Below are positions 1-7,973 of a DNA stretch of 64,000 nt, in pieces. The translations under genes and the position numbers were made by a program. Source of the stretch: Caryophanales bacterium (GTDB lineage: Bacteria; Bacillota; Bacilli; JARBTR01); the NCBI GenBank assembly GCA_029240105.1, contig JARBTR010000006.1:372001-436000 (forward strand), given 5' to 3'. Within the stretch, counting starts at the first letter, position 1; the number at the start of each line of letters is the position of its first letter. The notes under the pieces are model-generated. The model saw nothing but the letters and a program-made list of their open reading frames with translations, ran no database searches and had not been told where the DNA came from.

Positions 1-157
1 ATAAATCACAAATTTCCGCACATTGATCCGGACTTCCATCTTCTACTAAAATGAGTTCAAAATGTCTATAGGTCTGATTTAAAATACTTTTGATACATTT
101 TTCTAGATATTTTTCCGCTTTGTAAACGGGAACAATGACGCTTATCAAACTCTCCAT
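1..157 (-). CDS. Family 2 glycosyltransferase, N-terminal part (runs off the left edge)
   Basis: The reverse strand from the ATG at 157 reads MESLISVIVPVYKAEKYL and continues with an ILNQTY segment and an LVEDGSPD segment. This is the classic start of a GT-A family 2 glycosyltransferase: a beta-strand with VIVPVYN-like sequence, then the first acidic nucleotide-sugar-binding motif (usually DDGS, here EDGS). Only about 52 codons are inside the window, so substrate and length cannot be judged. It is the last visible gene of the leftward glycosyltransferase run and lies 190 bp beyond the previous gene, so it may have its own promoter. The enzyme would add a sugar to a lipid-linked or surface glycan on the cytoplasmic face of the membrane. 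Confidence 0.85.
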   Translation of the reverse strand, partial: MESLISVIVPVYKAEKYLEKCIKSILNQTYRHFELILVEDGSPDQCAEICDL

Positions 158-347
158 TATTTATTTCAGCTTCACCTAAGGCAAAGCACCTTTCTAATAT
201 TCAAAAAGTCTTCTCAATCCAACAACCATTATGTTTACTTGGATGCAATCAACACAACAATATAACCATAACAACTTTGGATGCAATCAGACTATCTTTT
301 AACAGTAACGTCTCTTAAATTAGTTAATTATCTATCAAATAATTAAA
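158..347. repeat. Intergenic spacer with a 13-bp direct repeat
   Basis: TTGGATGCAATCA occurs at 239-251 and again at 277-289, 38 bp apart. The rest is AT-rich. I see no clear terminator or promoter. The repeat could be an operator pair or simply chance. Confidence 0.3.
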
Positions 348-1487
348 CTAAACCTCCAGAACATTCTTTATCTGACTTACAAATTTCTCGTCCAACATTT
401 TAATCGTTTCTCGACCTTCATAATTGTCGTTCATATCTATTTGTCTAATTGCCTTTGCAATTTGCTCAGGATCATTCTTTTCGCAGTAAAACAATAAATT
501 ATTAACTGGTGAATGTTCCAACACTTTAATTCTTACTGACACTACTCTAAGCCCATTAGCCATATATGACAATACTTTAGACGGAAAGGAAGTGTCATTA
601 AATTCAGCATTTGGATTTTGTGCGCTTAATCCGATTTGGCATCTTTGAATAAACTGTATATACTCTTCACCACTTAGTAATCCATCATAGGTAACTTTAC
701 ATCTTGTTTTATTCGAAATAGTATCTATTAAATTTAGTAAATCTTTTTTTTCTTCTTTGCTTCCAAAGCCTAAAATATGCAAATGATATTTTTCATCAAG
801 AAATTCTGCTGATGCTACTGCTGCTTGGCAGCCACCTTTATGGGAATCGAGGGTACCAGCATATATACAGTGAATTCTACCATCTTTAAAACTTACATCT
901 CTATCATGTTCAACGCGATAAGTTCCACAAATGATACTATACGGCTTTTTATCCTTATTAATTTTATCGCTAAGCATCTCTGTTGGAAAAATATAACTAC
1001 TCGCCTTTTTAAAAAGTGCAAATTCCAATTTTCTTCTCAACCACGATATTGAAACAGCATTTTGATAAATCTCTTCTACTTCAAGTACCAACGAAAATTT
1101 ACGAAAGAATTTTAATATTAACAAAGGTAGCATTGCCTCTAAGGTGTGATAAACCAAAACTGTTTCATTTTTATTTATGTTTAATAAAAGATATTTAAAT
1201 ATTTGAAACCTAAAAAATATCATAGAGAAAACTTTTTCGAAGAAGTTCTTCCCTAAATAAGTAGGCATAAGTCGATAGGAAATATGTTTATGAATTGCTA
1301 CTTTTTTGCCAGGAAAATATCCTGGTAATCCTGTTGCTGAAAAAGAAACAATTTCAACCTCATAACCATTTTCTACAAGTGATTCTGCAATATAATCCAT
1401 CTTGCTCGTCGCTGCAGGTGAAAAGATCCTTTTCTCAGCTTCGTTTTCTTTTCGATCATAAAAACCTATATATTTTATTTTTTTCAT
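348..1487 (-). CDS. Glycosyltransferase (GT4-like, GT-B fold)
   Basis: Probably transfers a sugar to a growing surface glycan. The C-terminal half has GT-B features: a YAGTLDSHKGG strand-loop, a LHILGFG strand, and an SFPSKVLSYMANGLRVVS segment in the place where GT4 enzymes bind the nucleotide sugar. The N-terminal half is more divergent. The reading frame is open up to 1577, but I start it at 1487 (MKKIKYIGFYDRK), about 22 bp after the stop of the upstream gene; a longer start would overlap that gene and has no homologous look. There is no strong ribosome binding site. It sits in a leftward run of five glycosyltransferases and is probably cotranscribed. The sugar specificity is unknown. Confidence 0.75.
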   Translation of the reverse strand: MKKIKYIGFYDRKENEAEKRIFSPAATSKMDYIAESLVENGYEVEIVSFSATGLPGYFPGKKVAIHKHISYRLMPTYLGKNFFEKVFSMIFFRFQIFKYLLLNINKNETVLVYHTLEAMLPLLILKFFRKFSLVLEVEEIYQNAVSISWLRRKLEFALFKKASSYIFPTEMLSDKINKDKKPYSIICGTYRVEHDRDVSFKDGRIHCIYAGTLDSHKGGCQAAVASAEFLDEKYHLHILGFGSKEEKKDLLNLIDTISNKTRCKVTYDGLLSGEEYIQFIQRCQIGLSAQNPNAEFNDTSFPSKVLSYMANGLRVVSVRIKVLEHSPVNNLLFYCEKNDPEQIAKAIRQIDMNDNYEGRETIKMLDEKFVSQIKNVLEV

Positions 1488-1509
1488 CACTATATCTCTA
1501 AGACTTTCA

Positions 1510-2244
1510 TTAACTTTTCCTAAAAACACGCCAGATTGCTTTTGAAATTTTGTCCCCAAAAATACTACGCAACACAACCATTATCTTCCCATTCAAATTA
1601 CTTGTTCTAAACAAGTATTCATTATCCACCCATGTTGCTGCATAGTGATGCACCGAATATGAATTTAAGGTTAAATTGTTCGTGTTTTTTCTACGGTCAA
1701 TGGGATTAAAAAACTCAGTAGGGTAGACTTTAAAATTATAGATCTCTTGGTAAGACCCGTCTCGCACAAGTCCCATTTCAACAAGTTTCTTCGTAACCCG
1801 ATCACATACAGTTAAGCAATTTAAATTTCCTTCTTTGATAAAGTTATCATGAGTATACTCTTCAATCATATCTTTGCATAATTGATTTCCCTTCTCGCAA
1901 CCCATGATTAATCCTGGAGCAATGTGCTCATTGTCTTCAAAACCAACAAATGATTCTCCCAATAAAGAATCAATTGGTTTCAAAAGTTCTACATCTGTAT
2001 CCATATAAATTCCGCCATATTCGAAAAGCACTTGAAATCGACAAAAGTCTGAGACAAAAGCCCATTTCCGAGCTTGATAAGCCTCACTTACATAGGGACA
2101 ACAAGAAATATCAAAATTATCTTCATTCCATTCTTTTATTTCAAAATCAGGACAGTACTTTTGCCAAGAAGAAATGCATTTCTTTATTAAATCACTCTTT
2201 TCGTTTCTTCCAAACCAACAATAATGAATAATTTTTGGAATCAT
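1510..2244 (-). CDS. Glycosyltransferase with DXD sugar-binding region (GT32/OCH1-like)
   Basis: The protein opens with IPKIIHYCWFG, the hallmark of the DXD-containing sugar-binding family (PF04488). It has the metal/nucleotide-sugar DXD motif in GGIYMDTDVELLKP, preceded by the conserved AFVSDFCRFQVLFEYGG segment. The length of 244 residues is normal for the family, which attaches hexoses to capsule or exopolysaccharide repeat units. The ATG at 2244 overlaps the stop codon of the upstream gene as ATGA, so translation is probably coupled. Donor and acceptor sugars cannot be told from sequence. Confidence 0.87.
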   Translation of the reverse strand: MIPKIIHYCWFGRNEKSDLIKKCISSWQKYCPDFEIKEWNEDNFDISCCPYVSEAYQARKWAFVSDFCRFQVLFEYGGIYMDTDVELLKPIDSLLGESFVGFEDNEHIAPGLIMGCEKGNQLCKDMIEEYTHDNFIKEGNLNCLTVCDRVTKKLVEMGLVRDGSYQEIYNFKVYPTEFFNPIDRRKNTNNLTLNSYSVHHYAATWVDNEYLFRTSNLNGKIMVVLRSIFGDKISKAIWRVFRKS

Positions 2245-3383
2245 ACCACACCACTTTCAAAGTTTTTACTGATATTTTTAGAACCAGTGCAAACTCCTTT
2301 GTAGAACTCTTCTAGCTTTTTAGATTCTAGTTCAATGTCAAAGTTGTAGTTTTGTATTTCATGTGTCCGGTCCAAACGCTCATACTTTAAGCATTTCTCT
2401 AAAATGGTTTCAGCCCAATTCTTTGCGGACAATTCTAACGACATTGGATGAATCATGTTTGTGACTTTGATTTCATCCGGGACTATTTCTATTGATGCGA
2501 TTGTTGCTAGTCCAGCAGCTTGAGCTTCAACAAGTGATACCGAAAGACCTTCAACTTTAGAAGGTAATACAAAACAATCCATAGACTGCAGCAACTGATG
2601 CACATCATCCCGCTGTCCTAAAAAAATTACTTTGCTTAGTAAATTCATAGTCGAGACCTTGTTTAAAATGTGTTTTTCTAACTCCCCATTACCAACAAGT
2701 AGCAACTTTGAATTCGGGTGTATTTTAACGATTTCTGCGAAAATATCTACTAAAAATTCGTGATTCTTATTGGAATCAAATCTAGCAACATTTCCAATTA
2801 CAAAATCGTTACCTAAACCAAGTTCTGATCTTTTTATTTCTCTTATTCTTTCATTAAATCTATAGTTTTCAGTTGATATAGCGTTATGTAGGACCATAGC
2901 TTTATTTGAAGATACGGAGCCTTTTCCCCACAAGTTCTCACACGCTTCAATACCACAGCCAAACCAAAGAGTAGCTGTTCGTTTCAGTAAACTTTTAAAA
3001 ATGGTATCTACTATTTTCTGCTTGATTCCAATTGGTTTGAAATTAGAATGTGAATGTGCAATTCTTACTTTAATTCCAAGTTGCTTTGCAATATAAATTG
3101 GGAAAAAACTATGTGTACCTTGGTGAACATGTATGGCATCGTAATTTCCGCATTCAATTATCTCTTTGATTGTTCTCAAATTACCAACTAGCGATTGCCT
3201 TTTGGATGGGATATGATAAATCTTTGATCCAAGTTGAATTAACTTATCTTCGGTATCCCCAATTTCTTCCCCATGAACGATGAAATCAAAGTGGAACTTA
3301 TCTAAGTTCATATGCTGATAATAATTTAGAAGTACACTTCCAATACCACCGCCAAGCACATAGACGACGTGTAGAATCCTCAT
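2241..3383 (-). CDS. Glycosyltransferase family 4 (EpsF-like)
   Basis: A GT-B retaining glycosyltransferase. The N-terminus has the glycine-rich acceptor loop RILHVVYVLGGGIGSVLLNYY, then DAIHVHQGTHSF and RIAHSHS. The C-terminal half has IGNVARFDSNKNHEFLV and EGLSVSLVEAQAAGL, the E-x7-E element of GT4. I start at the ATG at 3383, which has AAGGTGG about 8 bp upstream; the frame stays open to 3425 but the extra 14 residues are unlike the family. It closely resembles EpsF-type enzymes of Bacillus biofilm exopolysaccharide operons. It overlaps the next gene by 4 bp. Confidence 0.87.
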   Translation of the reverse strand: MRILHVVYVLGGGIGSVLLNYYQHMNLDKFHFDFIVHGEEIGDTEDKLIQLGSKIYHIPSKRQSLVGNLRTIKEIIECGNYDAIHVHQGTHSFFPIYIAKQLGIKVRIAHSHSNFKPIGIKQKIVDTIFKSLLKRTATLWFGCGIEACENLWGKGSVSSNKAMVLHNAISTENYRFNERIREIKRSELGLGNDFVIGNVARFDSNKNHEFLVDIFAEIVKIHPNSKLLLVGNGELEKHILNKVSTMNLLSKVIFLGQRDDVHQLLQSMDCFVLPSKVEGLSVSLVEAQAAGLATIASIEIVPDEIKVTNMIHPMSLELSAKNWAETILEKCLKYERLDRTHEIQNYNFDIELESKKLEEFYKGVCTGSKNISKNFESGVV

Positions 3384-3428
3384 TTTTTTCCCACCACCTT
3401 TGGATATACATCTATCCACTATCACTCA

Positions 3429-4340
3429 CTAACCGATTAATTGCTTTAATAGTTTTTTCTTTATAAGAGATTTCTCCATTATTTGATCCCACATATAATC
3501 TTCTGGTTTAAAAGCACTGTGAAAATGATGATTTCTCATCTTTTCTAAGTCTAATGCTGGATTTTTGTAATCAATTTTATAGAAATTGCATTGATGTTTC
3601 TTTTCAAAATCTCGAACCCAAGGATAATCTGTTGTAATGACCTTGAGACCAAGCGCGAGATATTCTAGTAACTTCGTAGACGTTTGTATATTAAATGGAT
3701 ACTCATCAGGCATATAATTCAATCCATATTCAGCCTTTGAGGCTAATTCTGGCACTTCACTATAAGGAATTCTACCAGCGAAAATAATATCTTCACAGTT
3801 TTTAAATTGACGATAGATGTCATCCTCTACATTCCCTATTAAGAGTAACTTCCCCGTAGGGTTAATTGTAAAGTGTTTTAAAAAATGGTCCATACCCCGA
3901 TATTTGCCTACTTTTCCAACATAAACAAAGTCATATTCTTTTTTTGCGTTGTATTGCTCTATAAATTGAGGGTCTATTCCCATGTCTCTTAGAGAATAAT
4001 CAATTCCATCTTTAAAATTCATTCCATCTCTAACGGTCTCATTTAAGAAAATCCGTAAGTTTGGTTTAGGATTTAAAATTCTTTTTATTGTATCTTTTAG
4101 ATGCGGAAAAGTAGTAGATGACAACCCGACATATTCATGTACTAAACATTTTTCTGTTGTTTTGATCCCGCCAAAGCCTTTGAATTCCCATAAAACATCA
4201 AAATCGTTGATATCGTAAGAGCCATGCAAGTCTCTCGAGTCATATGCCCTGAATTCATCTGAGTTATTAAAGTAATTTAAATAGGCTGATATCTCAGGTA
4301 AAAACGATCGTTCATCCCTAATCAATAATATTTTTTTCAT
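3429..4340 (-). CDS. Glycosyltransferase, GT1/GT4 type
   Basis: 303 residues. The C-terminal part has the GT-B signature: LLLIGNVEDDIYRQF, IIFAGRIPYSEVP and STKLLEYLALGLKVITTDYPW. The N-terminal domain is short and unlike the neighbours, with a WEFKGFGG and HEYVGLSST segment that could shape an unusual acceptor pocket. A good ribosome binding site (AAAGGATTAAA) precedes the ATG at 4340. It lies between two GT4 genes with gaps of 45 and 23 bp, so it is almost certainly cotranscribed. Specificity is unknown. Confidence 0.75.
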   Translation of the reverse strand: MKKILLIRDERSFLPEISAYLNYFNNSDEFRAYDSRDLHGSYDINDFDVLWEFKGFGGIKTTEKCLVHEYVGLSSTTFPHLKDTIKRILNPKPNLRIFLNETVRDGMNFKDGIDYSLRDMGIDPQFIEQYNAKKEYDFVYVGKVGKYRGMDHFLKHFTINPTGKLLLIGNVEDDIYRQFKNCEDIIFAGRIPYSEVPELASKAEYGLNYMPDEYPFNIQTSTKLLEYLALGLKVITTDYPWVRDFEKKHQCNFYKIDYKNPALDLEKMRNHHFHSAFKPEDYMWDQIMEKSLIKKKLLKQLIG

Positions 4341-4363
4341 TTTAATCCTTTTGCTACATTTTC

Positions 4364-5479
4364 TTAAATGAATTTTTTGTATATTTGTTCCATCTCTTTT
4401 GAAACAATTTTTAAAGAGAATTTTTCTATTAACTCTAAACTGTTTTTTCCAAATAGTTCAATTTCTGTTTTAGACTTTACTATTTTTTTGATAGAGTCTA
4501 TAAAGCCCTCGATGTCATCAACTTCAACCAGAAACCCATTTTTACCATTTACAACAAGGTCTCGGCTGCCGCGAACATTTGTCGATACAATTGGTAAACC
4601 GACCGACATTGCTTCCATTACATTTACTGGTAAACCTTCGCGTCTTGATGAACTAACAGCTAAATCTGAAATCTGCAGAAGACTGTGTATATCATTTCTG
4701 TAACCCAGAAAAAGAACATCATCATCCACTTTTTGTTCTTTTGCTAATAGTTTATATTGTTCTTCTAATGGACCATTGCCCACTAATAGAAGCTTTATTT
4801 CAGGAAAATTTAACTTCACCTTTTTAATAGCATGGATCAACAAATCTTGGTGTTTATTCTTATTTAATTCTGCTACGTAGATAAGAATACAATCCTCTTC
4901 ATTAAATCCATATTGTTTACGAATTTCTAATTTTTCATTTAAGGTTGGGGGATAATACTTAGCTGGATCAACACCCACTCCATGTACATGTTCCACTAAC
5001 GTTTTTGGAAATACTCGTTTTGCCCGTAAAAAATCTTCACTATTTATTGTTATGAGACAGTCCGTGTACCTTGATAACCATTTCTCAATTGGATAAAACA
5101 ACAACCAATTTAGTAGAGGGGCACCTTTAAAAAAGTGAAACCCGTGTGCCGTGTAAATTACTTTTGTATGACTTTTTTTTCTATTTTGTCTTGCAGCCAA
5201 TCTTGTAAGTAATCCACCTACTGGTGTATGGCAGTGAATAAGCTTATAATCTTCTCTTTGAATCAATTCTTTTAGAAATTTATATACGTTTATATTTGAA
5301 TTATGAAATGGAGATCTGGAAAACGGTATATTAATTTTCTTATCAACAAATGGCAACTCTATTTTCCCTTTTGCAGCGACGTGTACCTCAAAACCATTAT
5401 CTTTAAACCACTTAAGATATGGAATATGAAAACACTGAAAATGGTAATCTACTGTAGCTACAAACAAAACCTTTTTCAA
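4364..5479 (-). CDS. Glycosyltransferase family 4 (EpsD/CapM-like)
   Basis: GT-B retaining enzyme. It starts KKVLFVATVDYHF, carries IHCHTPVGG and YTAHGFHFFKG in the acceptor domain, and EGLPVNVMEAMSVGLPIVSTNVRG in the donor-binding domain. The protein is clearly paralogous to the one at 58778-59929, sharing the HTP, YTAHGFHF.KG and EG-P-x-ME-x-GLP blocks. I favour the TTG start at 5479, preceded at about 7 bp by GGTGGT and giving the usual MKKVLFVAT start; a GTG at 5491 is an alternative. The likely role is assembly of a lipid-linked repeat unit. Confidence 0.85.
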   Translation of the reverse strand: MKKVLFVATVDYHFQCFHIPYLKWFKDNGFEVHVAAKGKIELPFVDKKINIPFSRSPFHNSNINVYKFLKELIQREDYKLIHCHTPVGGLLTRLAARQNRKKSHTKVIYTAHGFHFFKGAPLLNWLLFYPIEKWLSRYTDCLITINSEDFLRAKRVFPKTLVEHVHGVGVDPAKYYPPTLNEKLEIRKQYGFNEEDCILIYVAELNKNKHQDLLIHAIKKVKLNFPEIKLLLVGNGPLEEQYKLLAKEQKVDDDVLFLGYRNDIHSLLQISDLAVSSSRREGLPVNVMEAMSVGLPIVSTNVRGSRDLVVNGKNGFLVEVDDIEGFIDSIKKIVKSKTEIELFGKNSLELIEKFSLKIVSKEMEQIYKKFI

Positions 5480-5508
5480 GGTCTTCACCACCCATCAACT
5501 TTAAGATT

Positions 5509-7074
5509 CTAATTTACTCTTTTATTTACTAGTTGATTGCCTAGTATTCCTAACAATATCCAAAAAATAATCGAACTACCCATGGTACTGTCGTTTACAA
5601 GTCCTTGTATACAATAAGCAACAAAGGCGAATCCTGTCCCCATTAAAATAGGGTCATTATTTTTATTTACAATAGATCGTATAAATTCTAATGCAAGTGT
5701 CAAAAAGAATCCTATAAATGCAAGAAATACAAAAATACCACCACCATACAACCATCCAAGGTATAGACTGTGCGGCTTTCCAATGATGACGTTATTAGCA
5801 CCTAGATTTGAAATGCGTTCTGCATCATCCTGGTCAATGTAATAACGTAACGTAGTCAATCCATATCCAAAAACAGGGCTTTCCTCCCAAATTTCAAACG
5901 TTTTCTTCCATATATAAATACGGCCATTCAGTGATGACACACCAGCTTTTGGAATTTCCGGAATTCCAATATCATTATATAAATTCTGATCATTATTTTC
6001 TTCGTTTTCCTTATTAACGCTACTATTACTAAATACGTTATCAGCTAATGGTCCTGTTGTGTTTGTATTATCTGACTGCTCAGATTTTGTTGTTTTTTCA
6101 GAATTAATAAACATTCCTACTGTATTTTTCCACACTAAATCGTTATTATTTGCCATTAAACTTAGTGAAACCACTGATACAAGTAGTAATGTGGTAACTA
6201 ACTGTAGGTTTATTTTTAATTGCTCTTTATTTAGGAATATTCCAATTGCTATTATAATCGGCAATAACACCAGAATAACAATGAAACCGCTCTCTGAAAA
6301 TGATGTTAGAACGGAAATGAATGAGAAAAATGCCAATACCAAGGCATAAATCTTCACTTTCTTACTTTTATGAAAGATTGCTAATGAAAAAAATAACGTA
6401 AATATAAAACCCGAAGCTCCACTAATATAGTTTGGGTTTGGTAGTGTAGAGCTAATATAGCCATCTTGCGAAACAGTATTACTACCGATTCCAATTAACC
6501 CTTTCATCCACCCTTGATTTATAACGTTTATAGTAAAATAGTTCAACAAACCTAAAATTAGGTTTACGACAACAAAAGGGGCTAACGAAAAAAATAGTGC
6601 TATTTTTCTTTGTTCGTTTAGTTTCAAGTTAACAATTATCAAAAAGAGTGCAATTAGACAAAAATACGTTAGTGCGCCTTCATAATAAGTTGGACTTCCC
6701 CAAAATGCACCAATTTTATATGGAGAGAATAGTAAAGAAACTGAAAGAAAAAAGAACAAAGCTATTGCAAAATAGTTGTACTTCGTAATTAAAATATCTT
6801 TATTTTTAACGGTCTTATATGTGAATAAGCACATTAATATAAATGTTATGCTCCATAGCATAATTGCCTTGGCATGATTAAACATATCAGAAGTGTTGAA
6901 TTTCAAAGATTCGATCTCATCAATAATTGGGCTTGAATACGAAGAGACATTCAGTGATATGATTAAGGGCGTAATCATCATTAATAAAAATAATCCATAG
7001 TAAATCAGATTATCTTCAGTTTTATTCTTTTCATGGCGTTTTTGCTTTTTACTATTACGGATATTTTTGGCCAT
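5509..7074 (-). CDS. O-antigen-ligase-like membrane protein (pair 1)
   Basis: 521 residues with many hydrophobic segments, of the Wzy/WaaL/PglL superfamily (PF04932), which transfers or polymerises lipid-linked glycans outside the membrane. Diagnostic blocks are PNPNYISGASGF in a membrane helix, then after a hydrophilic external loop NGRIYIWKKTFEIW, FGYGLTTL and KPHSLYLGWLYGGGIF. The Arg and His in these last blocks are the usual conserved loop residues. It is paralogous to 26201-27805 and 33046-34602. AAGAGGATGGATTAG precedes the ATG. It follows a TPR protein by 34 bp and leads the glycosyltransferase run. Whether it is a polymerase, a protein O-oligosaccharyltransferase or a wall ligase is open. 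Confidence 0.82.
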   Translation of the reverse strand: MAKNIRNSKKQKRHEKNKTEDNLIYYGLFLLMMITPLIISLNVSSYSSPIIDEIESLKFNTSDMFNHAKAIMLWSITFILMCLFTYKTVKNKDILITKYNYFAIALFFFLSVSLLFSPYKIGAFWGSPTYYEGALTYFCLIALFLIIVNLKLNEQRKIALFFSLAPFVVVNLILGLLNYFTINVINQGWMKGLIGIGSNTVSQDGYISSTLPNPNYISGASGFIFTLFFSLAIFHKSKKVKIYALVLAFFSFISVLTSFSESGFIVILVLLPIIIAIGIFLNKEQLKINLQLVTTLLLVSVVSLSLMANNNDLVWKNTVGMFINSEKTTKSEQSDNTNTTGPLADNVFSNSSVNKENEENNDQNLYNDIGIPEIPKAGVSSLNGRIYIWKKTFEIWEESPVFGYGLTTLRYYIDQDDAERISNLGANNVIIGKPHSLYLGWLYGGGIFVFLAFIGFFLTLALEFIRSIVNKNNDPILMGTGFAFVAYCIQGLVNDSTMGSSIIFWILLGILGNQLVNKRVN

Positions 7075-7108
7075 CTAATCCATCCTCTTACTTGTATGTA
7101 ATTTATCT

Positions 7109-7573
7109 CTACTTTTTCTCTAATTGCTTAAGATTATAATTAAGCCTTTCCAACATATCTCCTGACAGTTCCATATCCTGTGCGTGTTTAAAAAGCAACT
7201 CAGCCTTTTCTTGATTTCCATTATATAAATGGGCTTCCCCATACATTAATGGAAAAACATCAAATGTTATGGCTAGCGGGTTAATTTCTATTACTTTTTC
7301 AAAACTTGATACAGCCTTATCGTACTTCCCTTCATTAAAGTACGCATTTCCTTTCATTAACCATAACGAATCATTATTTGAATCTTTTTCAGCCAACTTA
7401 TCCAGTAGTTCTGTCGATACCGATGGGTTAGTAGGTAGCATTGACATTGCTAGTTCATAATTACTATTGTCCTCTTTAAATTTGTTCTGTTGAATCATAC
7501 CCAATATCAATGAAGCTACCGAGATTACAACCGTAAACACTAGTGTATAGAATAATTTTAAATGGATGCTCAT
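7109..7573 (-). CDS. Small TPR protein with N-terminal membrane anchor (partner of ligase, pair 1)
   Basis: 154 residues: one membrane helix at about 6-26, then an outward-facing domain with tetratricopeptide-like helices. The best repeat is WLMKGNAYFNEGKYDKAVSSF followed by EINP, with a second one around AHLYNGNQEKAELLF. It has the same size and layout as the proteins at 25721-26200 and 34595-35080, each of which also directly precedes a ligase-like gene. In some organisms O-antigen-ligase-like enzymes carry a fused C-terminal TPR domain, so a complex is likely. AAAGGTACCA precedes the start, and a TATAAT-like hexamer lies at 7617-7622. Confidence 0.75.
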   Translation of the reverse strand: MSIHLKLFYTLVFTVVISVASLILGMIQQNKFKEDNSNYELAMSMLPTNPSVSTELLDKLAEKDSNNDSLWLMKGNAYFNEGKYDKAVSSFEKVIEINPLAITFDVFPLMYGEAHLYNGNQEKAELLFKHAQDMELSGDMLERLNYNLKQLEKK

Positions 7574-7973
7574 TGGTACCTTTTATTCCCCCTCTATAAA
7601 ACTCTCTCTTTTTTCCATTATACCTTATAATCTTTTTCAATAATTCGAATTTTTAAGAAACTAGTCGAAGATTATCATAAATTAAATTGAATTCTGTTCT
7701 GAAATTTAAAGAAATTTGAATAGGATTTGATATTGCACGGATTCGTTTACTTTAAACAGCCTACTTAATCCTATTATTTATTTCTTGAAGTGTATCAATT
7801 TAAAAAGAAGGGGAAATACTAAATTGTAATCACCCAAAATCAATCTATACATAAGATATTTTATGAAAATTTCAGCTTTGTAATTTTTAATTAAAAAAAC
7901 CGCTGAGAACATAAAGTTCTCAGCGGCTAGAATTTAGTGATGTTTCAATTTATGAAACAATCTCTAAATTAGA
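7574..7973. other. 400-bp intergenic region with a terminator
   Basis: The left part should hold the promoter of the 7573-to-left operon; the right part holds the terminator of the cytochrome gene (7890-7926). I see no ORF with a ribosome binding site here. Confidence 0.6.
7890..7926 (-). terminator. Rho-independent terminator of the 632-aa cytochrome gene
   Basis: A perfect 11-bp stem (CCGCTGAGAAC / GTTCTCAGCGG, 7900-7926) with a 5-nt loop is followed on the reverse strand by seven T. It ends the six-haem cytochrome transcript about 50 bp after the stop codon and separates it from the glycan operon. Confidence 0.92.
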